A DNA stretch of 47,390 nt from NCBI GenBank assembly GCA_937898665.1, contig CALEIY010000128.1:1-47390 (forward strand), given 5' to 3'. The stretch comes from Candidatus Bathyarchaeota archaeon (GTDB lineage: Archaea; Thermoproteota; Bathyarchaeia; TCS64; B23). Shown piece after piece: positions 39,452 to 47,390 of the stretch; position 1 is the stretch's first letter, and each line of letters opens with the position of its first letter. Under the pieces are notes generated by a model. That model saw only the letters and a list, made by a program, of their open reading frames with translations, had not been told where the DNA came from and searched no databases. The translations under genes were made by a program, and so were the position numbers.

Positions 39452-41119
39452 ATGTCTCAGACGCCCCTAATCCTCATAGCCCTCCTTCTACTACCAACTC
39501 CCGCAATCCATCAATCCATCGATGGAATCAGCGTGGAGAGATACGTGGAGCTCCAACCTGGGGGAGTCCTCCTCATCAATGACACCATAACCCTGAACGC
39601 GGCGATCACGGTTCTCTACATCAGGCAGCCGGAGGGTTGGAGGGAGGAGGAGGCGGCCTTCCAGCTCTACGAGATGAATGGATGGAAACCCATCGAATTC
39701 GAGACCTTAGAGAAGGGGGAGGCCAGATGGTTTATGATCCACCTCCCACCTGGTGGAGATCTCTATAGGTTGAGGGCCTCATACCTCTACGCCGACGAGG
39801 TGAGATGGAGAGGTGGAAACTACTCACTTGAAATGCCCTTATACCCAGCCCTCGCCGATGATCCCTTAAACCCCTCAAGTTGGAATATCACCCACCTCAC
39901 CTTCAAGGCATATCTCCCCGAGGGATCAAAGCTCATGAAGGTGGATTCCCCTCTCTCCATCTACAACTCCACGGTGGATGGCCGCAGCCTTCTAAGCCTC
40001 GTGTCGGGGACTCCCCTCGACGCCCTCCAACCCCCCTCAGCCATCATCGAATATACTCCATCGCCGAGTGAGGGGCATCCAATTAGGATTGATTCCCTGA
40101 GGGTTAGGGTGCGGATTGGATGGGGGATAGGCGTCGAGGAGGATTACACCATCGTAAATGTGGATGGAAACCTTGAGAGTCTCCATTTAAGGCTTCCCAG
40201 AGGGGCGGGAGGGGTTAAGGCCTATGATAGGGCTGGCCCCTTAAAGGTGAGCAGCAAGACTGATGATAGAGGCGTCGACGTCTACATCTACCCCAGATCG
40301 GCTGTCGGGGTCGATGAGAGGTGGAGCTTCACCCTCAGATACACCCTGCCAAAGCGTGGACTCATAACGAGGAGCAAATCGAGGTATCGGTTGACATATA
40401 ACCTCACCCATCCACCCTGCTATATCTCCCAGGCCTCAGTAGAGGTTAGACTTCCAGATGGGGGAATCCCGACGGCTAATCAACCCGCGGGGGAGGTGGA
40501 GAGGATCTCTTACATCGCCTATAGGGTTTCAATATCCCTGGGTGGGATTGCACCTCTAGAGGAGATGGCGATCTCCATCGATTATAGATGGACACCCTTC
40601 TGGCTTATATTGAGGCCGATGCTATGGGGCCTCCTGATAGCTGCGATCACGGCTGTGGTCCTCCTACCCATCAGAGGGCGGAGGAGGGTGGAGGTAGAGG
40701 AGAAGCCGACGACGCTGGAGGAGTTCCTGGAGCTCTATGATCGACGTATAGGGCTGCTCATCGAGTTGGAGGAGCTGGAGGAGGAGCTGGAGAGGAAGGA
40801 GATCGGTCGGGAACGCTTTGAGAGGGAGTCCGCGGAGACTCATAGGAGATTGATGGAGCTCTCAAGACGGCTGAGACGGCTGGAGGCGAGGCTCCTGGAG
40901 GAGAGGCCTGAGCTGTCGGAGGAGTTGGAGGGGCTGAGGATGGCTGAGGAGGAGCTGGAGAGGGCGATGGCGGCCCTGAGGAGCCTGGAGAGGAGGCTGA
41001 GGAGGAGGCGCATCTCCAGGAGGGACTACGTGGAGAGGAGGCGTGAACATATCGAGAGGCGGCGCAGGGCGCTTAGGAGGATCGAGGAGGCCATCTCAGC
41101 CCTCAGGGGCTCGGCCTAG
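39452..41119 (+). CDS. type I membrane protein, ribophorin-I-like layout
   Basis: 555 aa. Signal peptide (MSQTPLILIALLLLPTP), an external beta-rich region of about 370 residues, one transmembrane helix (LLIAAITAVVLLP, about 390-407) and a cytoplasmic tail of about 150 residues that is almost all charged coiled coil. The external part (SVERYVELQPGGVLLINDTI, MPLYPALADDP and later TLRYTLPKRG) has the look of ribophorin I (Ost1), the oligosaccharyltransferase subunit, and contains sequons such as NDT, NYS, NIT, NST and NLT. Homology is not shown. ATG 39452 follows a good TATA box; the frame upstream is antisense to the CBS gene. Confidence 0.7.
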   Translation: MSQTPLILIALLLLPTPAIHQSIDGISVERYVELQPGGVLLINDTITLNAAITVLYIRQPEGWREEEAAFQLYEMNGWKPIEFETLEKGEARWFMIHLPPGGDLYRLRASYLYADEVRWRGGNYSLEMPLYPALADDPLNPSSWNITHLTFKAYLPEGSKLMKVDSPLSIYNSTVDGRSLLSLVSGTPLDALQPPSAIIEYTPSPSEGHPIRIDSLRVRVRIGWGIGVEEDYTIVNVDGNLESLHLRLPRGAGGVKAYDRAGPLKVSSKTDDRGVDVYIYPRSAVGVDERWSFTLRYTLPKRGLITRSKSRYRLTYNLTHPPCYISQASVEVRLPDGGIPTANQPAGEVERISYIAYRVSISLGGIAPLEEMAISIDYRWTPFWLILRPMLWGLLIAAITAVVLLPIRGRRRVEVEEKPTTLEEFLELYDRRIGLLIELEELEEELERKEIGRERFERESAETHRRLMELSRRLRRLEARLLEERPELSEELEGLRMAEEELERAMAALRSLERRLRRRRISRRDYVERRREHIERRRRALRRIEEAISALRGSA

Positions 41120-41167
41120 GTTAATGGTTCCATTAATATCCTGGGAAAATTATAACTCCGTTATAGA
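41119..41167 (-). repeat. intergenic palindromic element, copy B
   Basis: The second copy of the element at 15363-15411, here in the opposite orientation, starting at the last base of the preceding stop codon and ending 60 bases before the ferredoxin start. It keeps TTAATGG-NN-CCATTAA and TGGGAAAATTATA (the reverse of TATAATTTTCCCA) and CTATAAC at the far end; differences are concentrated in a five-base block and the two centre bases. Confidence 0.75.
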
Positions 41168-41226
41168 CCCGAAAACAATTTAACCGACCGCTGAAAACTT
41201 AAGTGATTTAAAAGAGGGGGTCTAGT

Positions 41227-41409
41227 ATGCCGACTATAACCATAGACTATGAGAAATGCACCTTCTGCCAGACCTGTGTAAGCACCTGCCCCATGGGTGT
41301 CTATGAGGTTCAGGGGGACAAGGTCGTCGTCGCAAACCCTGATGAATGCGTCGTCTGCAGAGCCTGTGAGGCAGCCTGCCCAAATGAGGCTATAACCGTC
41401 GAGGAGTAA
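41227..41409 (+). CDS. 2[4Fe-4S] ferredoxin
   Basis: 60 aa, electron carrier with two CxxCxxCxxxCP motifs (CTFCQTCVSTCP, about 11-22, and CVVCRACEAACP, about 41-52), so two [4Fe-4S] clusters. Very short, with no extension. GGGGGT lies about 5 nt before ATG 41227, and GATTTAAAAG further up may be its TATA box. The repeat element sits upstream. A T-run follows the gene. Confidence 0.95.
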   Translation: MPTITIDYEKCTFCQTCVSTCPMGVYEVQGDKVVVANPDECVVCRACEAACPNEAITVEE

Positions 41410-41420
41410 AATCCCATCCC

Positions 41421-41426
41421 TTTTTT
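41421..41426 (+). terminator. T-rich terminator after ferredoxin
   Basis: TTTTTT preceded by CCC, 11 nt after the ferredoxin stop; the typical archaeal oligo-T signal. It precedes the next promoter-like CTTTTATC (41442-41449) that sits 25.5 nt before ATG 41471. Confidence 0.5.
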
Positions 41427-41470
41427 AGACTCTCTCCACGACTTTTATCCCTGGAGGATGGGATAAATCG

Positions 41471-42520
41471 ATGGCCAGCATATTAGAGAGGGCTGGGGAG
41501 ATTAGGAGACGCGGCGGAGCGCTTTTAGAGGCCCTCGACGCCTTCCCAGAGGGCTGCAGGGAGGGTATAAGGCTGGGCGAGGCGGCGGAGCTTCACGGCC
41601 TTGAGGGCCTCAAGCCTAGATGTATTGTGGTCGCCGGCATGGGTGGATCGGCGATGGGGGGACTCCTCCTACGAGATTGGCTTCTCGACTCCTCGACGCC
41701 CATATACGTCTCAGCCGGCTATCATCTACCAGGCTTCGTGGATGATGAGACCCTCATAATAGTTGTAAGCTACTCGGGAAATACGGAGGAGACCCTCTCA
41801 GCCTTCGAGGAGGCCGTGGAGAGGGGATGCCCCATCCTCACAGTCACATCAGATGGAGCGCTGGAGAGGCTGTCGGAGAGGAGGGGTATCCCACTGATCA
41901 GACTCCCCACCGGCTTAAAGCCTAGGGCATCACTCCCCCAGCAGTTCTTCTCCATGACGGCGGCCCTTAGGAGGATCGGCGTCGACGCTCCCTGGCATGA
42001 GCTGGAGGAGGCTATAGGGATTCTTGAGGAGCTTAAACCGAAGCTGACTCCCGAGACCCCTCCGGAGGAAAATGAGGCTAAGACTCTAGCCCTAAAGTTG
42101 AAGGGGTTCATCCCCCACATCTATGCCCCTAGACGTCTGGGGGCGGTCGCCTACAGGTTTAGAACCCAGCTGAATGAGAATAGCAAGCTCCCAGCCTGCT
42201 CGACACCGCTTCCGGAGGGCTTCCATAACGCCGTAATGGGCCGCGAGGGGCCTGAAGATCTGCTGAGTAGGATAGCGGCCATAATACTCAGGGATCCAGG
42301 TGAGGAGTCTAGGCTGAGGGATAGGATCGACGCCTTCAGGAGGCTCCTCGAGGAGAGGTTTGGGAGAGTTCTGGAGCTATGGGCATGGGGTGGGGGACTC
42401 CTATCCAGGATGCTGTCAGCCCTCTACATCGGCGACTATACATCGGTCTATCTCGCACTCCTCTACGGCTTTGATCCATCCACCACGGAGTCCATAGAGA
42501 TTTTGAAGAGGGTGGGGTGA
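41471..42520 (+). CDS. bifunctional phosphoglucose/phosphomannose isomerase
   Basis: 349 aa, SIS-domain isomerase interconverting glucose/mannose-6-phosphate and fructose-6-phosphate. VVAGMGGSAMGGLLLRD binds the sugar phosphate, VVSYSGNTEETLSAFE is the SIS signature, and LPQQFFS and LNENSKLP are archaeal/thermophile PGI-PMI landmarks (Glu and His residues of catalysis in this part). ATG 41471 starts it; GGAGG lies upstream. It ends in an overlap with the SPOUT gene. Confidence 0.94.
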   Translation: MASILERAGEIRRRGGALLEALDAFPEGCREGIRLGEAAELHGLEGLKPRCIVVAGMGGSAMGGLLLRDWLLDSSTPIYVSAGYHLPGFVDDETLIIVVSYSGNTEETLSAFEEAVERGCPILTVTSDGALERLSERRGIPLIRLPTGLKPRASLPQQFFSMTAALRRIGVDAPWHELEEAIGILEELKPKLTPETPPEENEAKTLALKLKGFIPHIYAPRRLGAVAYRFRTQLNENSKLPACSTPLPEGFHNAVMGREGPEDLLSRIAAIILRDPGEESRLRDRIDAFRRLLEERFGRVLELWAWGGGLLSRMLSALYIGDYTSVYLALLYGFDPSTTESIEILKRVG

Positions 42521-43374
42521 TGGCTCAGCCTCCACGGAGGAAGCATAGACTATCCATCGCCATCCCCTCCTCCCTCGTATCCGAGATACCTCATCTACGG
42601 GAGAAGACGGCTACAATAGGTCACATAGGGAGAGCAGCCGCCCTCTTCAGGGTCGACGACATCTACATCTATAGAGACCGCCCAGATGAGAGTCGACTGA
42701 TAGGCCTCATCCTAAGATACATGGAGACTCCACAATATCTACGGCGACTCATGTTCGGGATGATGGCTGAGCTGAGATACGTCGGCATACTACCACCACT
42801 GAGGACGCCCCACCATCCATTGAGGAAGAAGGCTGAGGAGCTTGAACCTGGAGAGGTTAGAGAGGGCCTAGTTCTATCAAGTGTCCGAGACGCCTACCTA
42901 GTTGACATAGGTGTAGATAAGCCGATAAGGGTGAGGGGGAGACCTCCATCGCCGACGGGGAGGGCGACGGTGAGGATCATCAAATCCGGCTCCGAGCCTG
43001 AGGGCATCTTCATAGATCGAGAGGAGGTTGAGATCTATTGGGGATTCGAGATACATCAATATAGGAGGGGGGTTGGGAGGCTAGCTGTGGAGGGAGGATT
43101 CGACCTAGCTATCGCCACATCTAGATATGGAGTCCCCTACTCCATCGTCGAGGGGCAGCTCAGGGAGAGCTGGAGGCGGTCGAGGAGGATCCTCATAGCC
43201 TTCGGATCTCCCAGGAGAGGATTGAAGGAGCTTCTAAAGGGTGAGGGACTCACCCTGGAGGAGGCCTTCCACTACACGATAAACACCATCCCAAACCAGG
43301 GATGTGAAACCGTGAGGACGGAGGAGGCGGTCTACGCAACCCTAGCCCTCCTCAACCTCCTAGAGGCTGGGTAG
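42517..43374 (+). CDS. SPOUT-fold RNA methyltransferase (COG2106 type)
   Basis: 285 aa. Trefoil-knot methyltransferase of the archaeal family often encoded before the uL3 gene; here it is elsewhere. Features: KHRLSIAIPSSLVSEIPHLR, TATIGHIGRAAALFRVDDIYIY, the OB-like insert (VLSSVRDAYLVDIGVDKPIRV) and the knot strand ILIAFGSPRRGLKELL with IPNQGCETVRTEEAV at the SAM site. The substrate is presumed to be rRNA. ATG 42517 overlaps the preceding stop. Confidence 0.9.
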   Translation: MMAQPPRRKHRLSIAIPSSLVSEIPHLREKTATIGHIGRAAALFRVDDIYIYRDRPDESRLIGLILRYMETPQYLRRLMFGMMAELRYVGILPPLRTPHHPLRKKAEELEPGEVREGLVLSSVRDAYLVDIGVDKPIRVRGRPPSPTGRATVRIIKSGSEPEGIFIDREEVEIYWGFEIHQYRRGVGRLAVEGGFDLAIATSRYGVPYSIVEGQLRESWRRSRRILIAFGSPRRGLKELLKGEGLTLEEAFHYTINTIPNQGCETVRTEEAVYATLALLNLLEAG

Positions 43375-43375
43375 T

Positions 43376-43813
43376 ATGGCATCGAGAGATGAGGAGCTCC
43401 TAGAGGCGGAGCTGAAGGGTAAAACCCTACTCGTCTACCTCTACCTCCTGAGGAGTAGGAAAAACACCGTCGGCGTGAGGGAGGTTCAGAGGGCGCTTGG
43501 ATTCAGCAGTCCAAGCGTCGCGGCATATCACCTAAACAAGCTGAGGGAGCTAGGCCTCGTCGAGAGCATCCGAGGAGACTATAGGTTGAAGAGGCTGGTG
43601 AAGGTGGGGGTTTTAAGACGATTCATCACCATCAGAGGCCTCCTACTGCCGAGGCTCCTCTTCTACGCCGTCCTCATCACCTCCATGCTCATCACCTACC
43701 TGATCCAGTATCCACAGCTGACCAGGAGGAATGTCGCGGCGATAGTCCTCGGCCTCGTCCCCACCATCATCCTCTGGTATGAAACCCTCAAAACCTGGAG
43801 GGAGAAACCCTAA
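43376..43813 (+). CDS. winged-helix protein with two transmembrane helices
   Basis: 145 aa. N-terminal winged helix (VREVQRALGFSSPSVAAYHLNKLRELGLVES, recognition helix SSPSVAAYHLNKL), then two hydrophobic helices (LLFYAVLITSMLITYLI and VAAIVLGLVPTIILW). A membrane-bound DNA-binding regulator, small and without an external sensor domain. It starts 1 nt after the SPOUT stop, so it belongs to the PGI-PMI / SPOUT unit. The target is unknown. Confidence 0.8.
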   Translation: MASRDEELLEAELKGKTLLVYLYLLRSRKNTVGVREVQRALGFSSPSVAAYHLNKLRELGLVESIRGDYRLKRLVKVGVLRRFITIRGLLLPRLLFYAVLITSMLITYLIQYPQLTRRNVAAIVLGLVPTIILWYETLKTWREKP

Positions 43814-43857
43814 AAGGGGCGAAGCATCATAAGCAGGAAAAGCCTACTTCTAGACGC

Positions 43858-45009
43858 ATGTCCTCAAGATATAGGGAGCTTGGAGTCGATGTTGAGAAGC
43901 GGGGTATAGAGGCCTTCAGGGGGCTGATCCGAGGCCTCTACCCCAACGCCTTCTGCGTCATCCATAGAGACCCCTCCGATCCATCGATGGGCCTAGTTCT
44001 CCACACAGATTCAGCGGGCAGCAAGCCGATTCAGGCATATCTACACTGGAGGGAGACCGGAGACCCCAGCTGGTTCAGGGGGCTCGCCCAGGATGTGGTG
44101 GCTATGAACCTCGACGACATCATCTGCGTCGGAGCCAGGCCCACCGCCTTCGTCGACTACATCGCCTTCAACACCCTCCACATCGATAGGGAGGCCCTAC
44201 TCAGCGAGACGGCTAAAGGCTTTGAAGAGGTCTTCACCACCCTGGAGAAGCTTGGCGTCAACATCCTCTTCTCAGGGGGAGAGACAGCCGACCTACCCGA
44301 CCAGCTTAGAACCCTCGACATCTCTGGAACCATCCTGGGGAGAGTCCCCCTCAATAGGGTCGTAACGGGAGATGCCATAAGGCCTGGAGACCTCATAGTC
44401 GGCCTGAGAAGCGGGGGGAAGGCCCGCTACGAGGAGGGGGAGAACAGTGGAATCATGTGCAACGGCCTAACACTCGCGAGATGCAGCCTCATGAAAGCCG
44501 AGTATGTTGAGAGGTATCCTGAGCTGGCTCATCCAGCTGGTGGACGTTATAGGGGGAAATACAGCTTCGACGAGTATCTAGAGGAGCTGGAGATGACCGT
44601 CGGGGAGGCCCTCCTCTCACCGACGAGGCTGTATGCCCCGATAATCCTCAAAGTCCTCGAGGAGCTCCCAGAGGGAGTTCATGGACTCATCCATAACACC
44701 GGTGGAGGGTTAACGAAGTGTCTGAGGGTGGGGAGGGGCATCCTCTACGTCAAGGATTCGCTGCCAGAGCCGGACCCGATATTTAGGCTGATCCAACGGG
44801 AGGGCCGTGTGGATTGGAGTGAGATGTATAGGGTTTTCAACATGGGCGTAGGCTTCGAGGTCGTCGTCGAATCCGGATACGCCGATGATGTCATCGACAT
44901 CTCTGAGGCCTATGGCGTCGAGGCCCAGGTCATAGGCCGATGTGAACGCGGCCCTGAGGGCAATGGGGTGCGCATCGAGTCGAGCTATGGACGATTCCTC
45001 TATCCCTAA
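43858..45009 (+). CDS. purM: phosphoribosylformylglycinamidine cyclo-ligase
   Basis: 383 aa, AIR synthase of purine biosynthesis. N-terminal VLHTDSAGSKPIQAYLH (substrate), DVVAMNLDDIICVGARPTAFVDYI, and LFSGGETADLPDQL; NTGGGLTKCLRVGRG lies in the C-terminal half. It is longer than the about 345-aa bacterial enzymes. ATG 43858 starts MSSRYRELGV. Stop interlocks with the radical SAM gene by 4 bp (CTAA). purF and purC are about 35-37 kb away in this window. Confidence 0.93.
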   Translation: MSSRYRELGVDVEKRGIEAFRGLIRGLYPNAFCVIHRDPSDPSMGLVLHTDSAGSKPIQAYLHWRETGDPSWFRGLAQDVVAMNLDDIICVGARPTAFVDYIAFNTLHIDREALLSETAKGFEEVFTTLEKLGVNILFSGGETADLPDQLRTLDISGTILGRVPLNRVVTGDAIRPGDLIVGLRSGGKARYEEGENSGIMCNGLTLARCSLMKAEYVERYPELAHPAGGRYRGKYSFDEYLEELEMTVGEALLSPTRLYAPIILKVLEELPEGVHGLIHNTGGGLTKCLRVGRGILYVKDSLPEPDPIFRLIQREGRVDWSEMYRVFNMGVGFEVVVESGYADDVIDISEAYGVEAQVIGRCERGPEGNGVRIESSYGRFLYP

Positions 45010-46154
45010 AGCTCGGACTTCATGGCGATCCTCTCGAAGCGCTCCATGGATCCTACGCCGATGAGGTGTAGGTTTCCGACGTGAACCCTCTCCAGATGCC
45101 TTTTCGCCGCCCTGTAGCATTCGATGACCTGCCTCATAGGCGTGATGGGCAAGTCCATCATGTGATGATCGGGGTGGAAGATTAGTAGGCTGTAGGGTAT
45201 GGAGGCGTCGAGGTCGGCGATGAACTCCGCGATGGCCTCCACCTCAATGGCGTCGACGTAGCCTGGAACCAGAAGCGTCGTCGCCGTCAAAACCGGCAGC
45301 CCCCTCCTCTCGGGGTAGAGCCTCTCAGCTATCATCCTGAAGTTCTCATAGGCCCTCCTATTCGGGACGCCGCTGAGGGCGAGGCTCAGCGAAGGCGTGA
45401 AACACTTCAAATCGAATTTCACATTCCCCCCTGTCTCCAAAGCCAGCTCGGCAGCCCGATAGACGAGGCGGCTGTTCCCACAGCCATTCCACTCGAAGCA
45501 GATTCTTAGAGGCTTGTCGCCCCTGGCCTTAACAGCCATCTCGGAGGCCCTTATGGCGAAGGGGAGCTGTGGATCGGGGTCTCCGCCGAAGTAGCAGATA
45601 CAGCTTATACGCCTATTCCTCCTAACAGCCTCAGCCAGCATCGAGGCCGATCGAGGCTTCAGGCCGCTGAGATCCTTATGCGATGGATTCTGGCAGAAGA
45701 GGCAGTCGAAGTTACAGCCGTAGAAGAAGACGGCGAGGTTGCTATAACCCCACTCAGGGCCATCTCTATAGGCATATCGGGGATAGCCGGCCCCCGTCCC
45801 AGCGGGGCAGAACCAGGCTGCACAGCAGTTGGTGACGTGGGGATCCAGATAGGCGTAGAAGACTCCCTCCTCGGGTGTTGAGAGGGATTTAAGGCTTCCA
45901 CCCTCATTCCATCTTAGGCCGCAGTATCCCCGCTCCCCATCGCCGATGAGGCAGCGATTGGAGCAGAGGTCGCAGGGAATCCCATCCTCCGAGCGTGGAG
46001 GCTTTGGGGGTAAACCCAGGATGCTCCTCACAGCCGTGTGAGCCTGCTCTATATGGGGCATCGCCTCTTGAGGCCTCTCCCTGATGCAGTCGAGGCAGAC
46101 GCCGAGGATTTCGGCGACGATCTTCTCCTCTCCACAGAGTTTACAGCGATTCAT
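45006..46154 (-). CDS. cysteine-rich radical SAM enzyme, AmrS-like
   Basis: 382 aa. Two Cys-rich N-terminal parts, a zinc-ribbon (Cys4, 7, 20, 23) and CDLCSNRCLIGDGERGYCG (Cys61, 64, 68, 78), then Cys110, 111 and 116, come before the radical SAM core, FYGCNFDCLFCQN (Cys147, 151, 154). The second region and the core resemble the radical SAM partner of AMMECR1 and the pyruvate-formate-lyase-activating type, but the extra cysteines could bind additional clusters. Substrate unknown. ATG 46154 starts MNRCKLCGEE; a TATA-like CTTAAAAT is 31.5 nt upstream (46182-46189). Confidence 0.87.
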   Translation of the reverse strand: MNRCKLCGEEKIVAEILGVCLDCIRERPQEAMPHIEQAHTAVRSILGLPPKPPRSEDGIPCDLCSNRCLIGDGERGYCGLRWNEGGSLKSLSTPEEGVFYAYLDPHVTNCCAAWFCPAGTGAGYPRYAYRDGPEWGYSNLAVFFYGCNFDCLFCQNPSHKDLSGLKPRSASMLAEAVRRNRRISCICYFGGDPDPQLPFAIRASEMAVKARGDKPLRICFEWNGCGNSRLVYRAAELALETGGNVKFDLKCFTPSLSLALSGVPNRRAYENFRMIAERLYPERRGLPVLTATTLLVPGYVDAIEVEAIAEFIADLDASIPYSLLIFHPDHHMMDLPITPMRQVIECYRAAKRHLERVHVGNLHLIGVGSMERFERIAMKSEL

Positions 46155-46181
46155 ACATCCATGCTTCCCTCAGCCTCGAGG

Positions 46182-46189
46182 CTTAAAAT
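46182..46189 (-). promoter_or_regulatory. TATA-like box of the cysteine-rich radical SAM gene
   Basis: ATTTTAAG on the minus strand, centred 31.5 nt before ATG 46154. Confidence 0.4.
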
Positions 46190-46197
46190 CGACTCGG

Positions 46198-46205
46198 TTT
46201 TATAC
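46198..46205 (+). promoter_or_regulatory. TATA-like box of the asparaginase-family gene
   Basis: TTTTATAC, centred 30.5 nt before ATG 46232. With the box above this divergent pair has two separate boxes, unlike the three shared-box pairs. Confidence 0.45.
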
Positions 46206-46231
46206 GGATTCAACCCCCATATATCTCTCTG

Positions 46232-47176
46232 ATGGTTAAGCCCTTTATAGTTGGAACCGAGAACGCTAAAGACGCCCTGAAGGTGGGCGTCGAGGCCCTT
46301 AGGAGGGGAGGATCAGCCATCGACGCGGTTGAGGCAGCCATAAGGGTTGTGGAGGAGAATCCCCTAGACCACGGCGTGGGCATCGGAGGGATACCGAATC
46401 TCCTAGGCGTCGTCCAGCTGGATGCCTCCATCATGGAGGGCAGAAACCTGAGGGCCGGAGCCGTCGCAGCTGTTAGGGGCTTCCTACACCCAATATCCAT
46501 AGCGAGGAAGGTGATGGAGGAGTCTCCCCACGTCCTCCTCGTCGGGGAGGGGGCTGAGCTCTTCGCCGAGGCGATGGGCTTCAAACGCCATGGAGACCTC
46601 CTCACCGAGAGGACGAGGGAGATATACCAGGCCTTCCTGGAGGACGCCCTGGAAAAGCTGGATGAAAGCTTCACCTGGAAGGATTACATCATCCGATACG
46701 TCAGGAATTATAAGCTGAGGGATTGGTATGAGCGATTGGTGAAGTATCACGGCGGAACAGTCGACGTCATGGCGATGGACGCCAACGGAGATATATGCTC
46801 AGGCGTCTCCACAAGCGGCACAGCCCTGAAGCTTCCAGGGAGGGTTGGCGACTCACCGATAATAGGTGCTGGAAACTACTGCGACAACAGGGTTGGAGCA
46901 GCAGCCTGCACGGGCAGAGGCGAATTGGCCATAAGGCTGTCCACAGCCAGGAGCATCATCGAATATATGCGAAACGGGATGAGCGTCGAGGAGGCCTGCA
47001 TAAAGGCGATGAGGAATGTCCTGGAGCTCCATGAGACCGGAGGCCTAAACTGCCTGGCCTTCGACAGGGAGGGGAATACCGCCGCAGCCTCAACCTACGC
47101 CGAGAGGCCCTACTACTACATGGACATCGACATGGATGAGCCGGAGGAGAGATGGGGGGTTCTGGTGGAGGATTGA
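46232..47176 (+). CDS. Ntn-type asparaginase / glycosylasparaginase family hydrolase
   Basis: 314 aa, family of isoaspartyl peptidase, plant-type asparaginase and aspartylglucosaminidase. The N-terminal GGSAIDAVEAAIRVVEENPLD is typical, as is the autocleavage site KYHGGTVDVMAMD with the nucleophile Thr (about residue 172), and GAGNYCDNRVGAAACTGRGE in the second chain. Autocleavage would give alpha and beta subunits. It hydrolyses L-Asn, beta-aspartyl peptides or glycosyl-Asn; the HGGTVDVMA variant does not decide. ATG 46232 is the start. It ends with a TTGA overlap with the next gene. Confidence 0.92.
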   Translation: MVKPFIVGTENAKDALKVGVEALRRGGSAIDAVEAAIRVVEENPLDHGVGIGGIPNLLGVVQLDASIMEGRNLRAGAVAAVRGFLHPISIARKVMEESPHVLLVGEGAELFAEAMGFKRHGDLLTERTREIYQAFLEDALEKLDESFTWKDYIIRYVRNYKLRDWYERLVKYHGGTVDVMAMDANGDICSGVSTSGTALKLPGRVGDSPIIGAGNYCDNRVGAAACTGRGELAIRLSTARSIIEYMRNGMSVEEACIKAMRNVLELHETGGLNCLAFDREGNTAAASTYAERPYYYMDIDMDEPEERWGVLVED

Positions 47177-47390
47177 GCGGAGGCTCAGCCATCAGGGGTG
47201 TTAGCAGAGACATCTACGGGGAACGCCGACCCATAGAGGGAGTCGTCGTCGCCCTGATACACGTCACCTTCACCGATAGGGGTTTAAACCTCATAGGGTC
47301 TATGAGCAGGGCGCTGAAGAGGGGGGAGATACACGAGTTGATGATCACGGATGAGGAGGCGAAGCCAGGCTCCAGGGTTGACAGGGTCTC
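47173..47390 (+). CDS. unknown protein, N-terminal fragment
   Basis: The frame opens at TTG 47173 within the TTGA of the asparaginase stop and runs off the window: about 72 residues including GVVVALIHVTFTDRGLNLIGSM and KRGEIHELMITDEEAKPGS. No family is recognised with certainty. The tight overlap implies co-expression with the asparaginase-family gene. Confidence 0.6.
   Translation, partial: MSGGSAIRGVSRDIYGERRPIEGVVVALIHVTFTDRGLNLIGSMSRALKRGEIHELMITDEEAKPGSRVDRV

Overview
The window reads as a gene-dense chromosome segment from an archaeon, most likely of the TACK lineage. It encodes archaeal-type ribosomal proteins uL3-uL4-uL23-uL2-uS19, eS26 (absent from Euryarchaeota but present in Crenarchaeota and relatives, and in eukaryotes), an archaeal histone, Nep1, the GEK1-type D-aminoacyl-tRNA deacylase, Dph6 (diphthamide) and the aaRS-derived asparagine synthetase. 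Many genes have a TATA-like box about 26-31 nt upstream of the start codon, which implies leaderless mRNAs. Arg codons are mostly AGG and the proteins are rich in Arg/Glu, which suggests (inference only) a thermophile. I cannot name the genus. No tRNA, rRNA, CRISPR array, insertion sequence or prophage is visible. No stretch longer than about 220 bases lacks a gene.

Layout. 1-5057: KaiC-like ATPase, a DUF835 protein, then a dNTP block of B12-dependent ribonucleotide reductase, cobalamin adenosyltransferase and an ATP-cone/nuclease protein. 5054-8705 (minus): PLP enzyme, purF, purC. 8807-15238: phospholipid synthase, eS26, a PfkB kinase, an atypical protein kinase, an HDAC-like deacetylase, and an AsnC-type regulator divergent from asparagine synthetase. 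15239-19969: an intergenic repeat copy, TrmI, M42 peptidase, a structured leader, bacterial-type thrS, a DedA-like protein. 20082-24389: an AT-richer radical SAM/SPASM gene, a P-loop ATPase, HtrA, Dph6. 24386-28845: small Zn, membrane and winged-helix proteins, DTD2, a DUF72-SWIM fusion, a remnant of a beta-keto acid cleavage enzyme, a HAD phosphatase. 28893-31597: a membrane-tethered transcription regulator and a secreted coiled-coil protein. 31530-36447: Nep1, histone, SpoIIM-like protein and the start of the S10 ribosomal operon, which stops after uS19. 36449-39318 (minus): glycosyltransferase, AMMECR1, Mut7-C, CBS-Zn protein. 39452-47390: a ribophorin-I-like membrane protein, the second intergenic repeat copy, ferredoxin, PGI/PMI, SPOUT methyltransferase, a membrane winged-helix protein, purM, a cysteine-rich radical SAM enzyme, a Thr-nucleophile asparaginase family member, and the start of an unknown gene.

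Patterns that tie the window together. (1) A 49-bp palindrome-containing element occurs twice, 26 kb apart and in opposite orientation. (2) Three divergent gene pairs have start codons 51-56 bp apart with one symmetric TATA-like box at the midpoint. (3) Convergent genes have essentially no spacer; four pairs share the same 4-bp stop-codon interlock. (4) Several same-strand genes are coupled by TTGA start/stop overlaps. (5) One small ORF looks like a beta-keto acid cleavage enzyme with its whole middle removed in frame.
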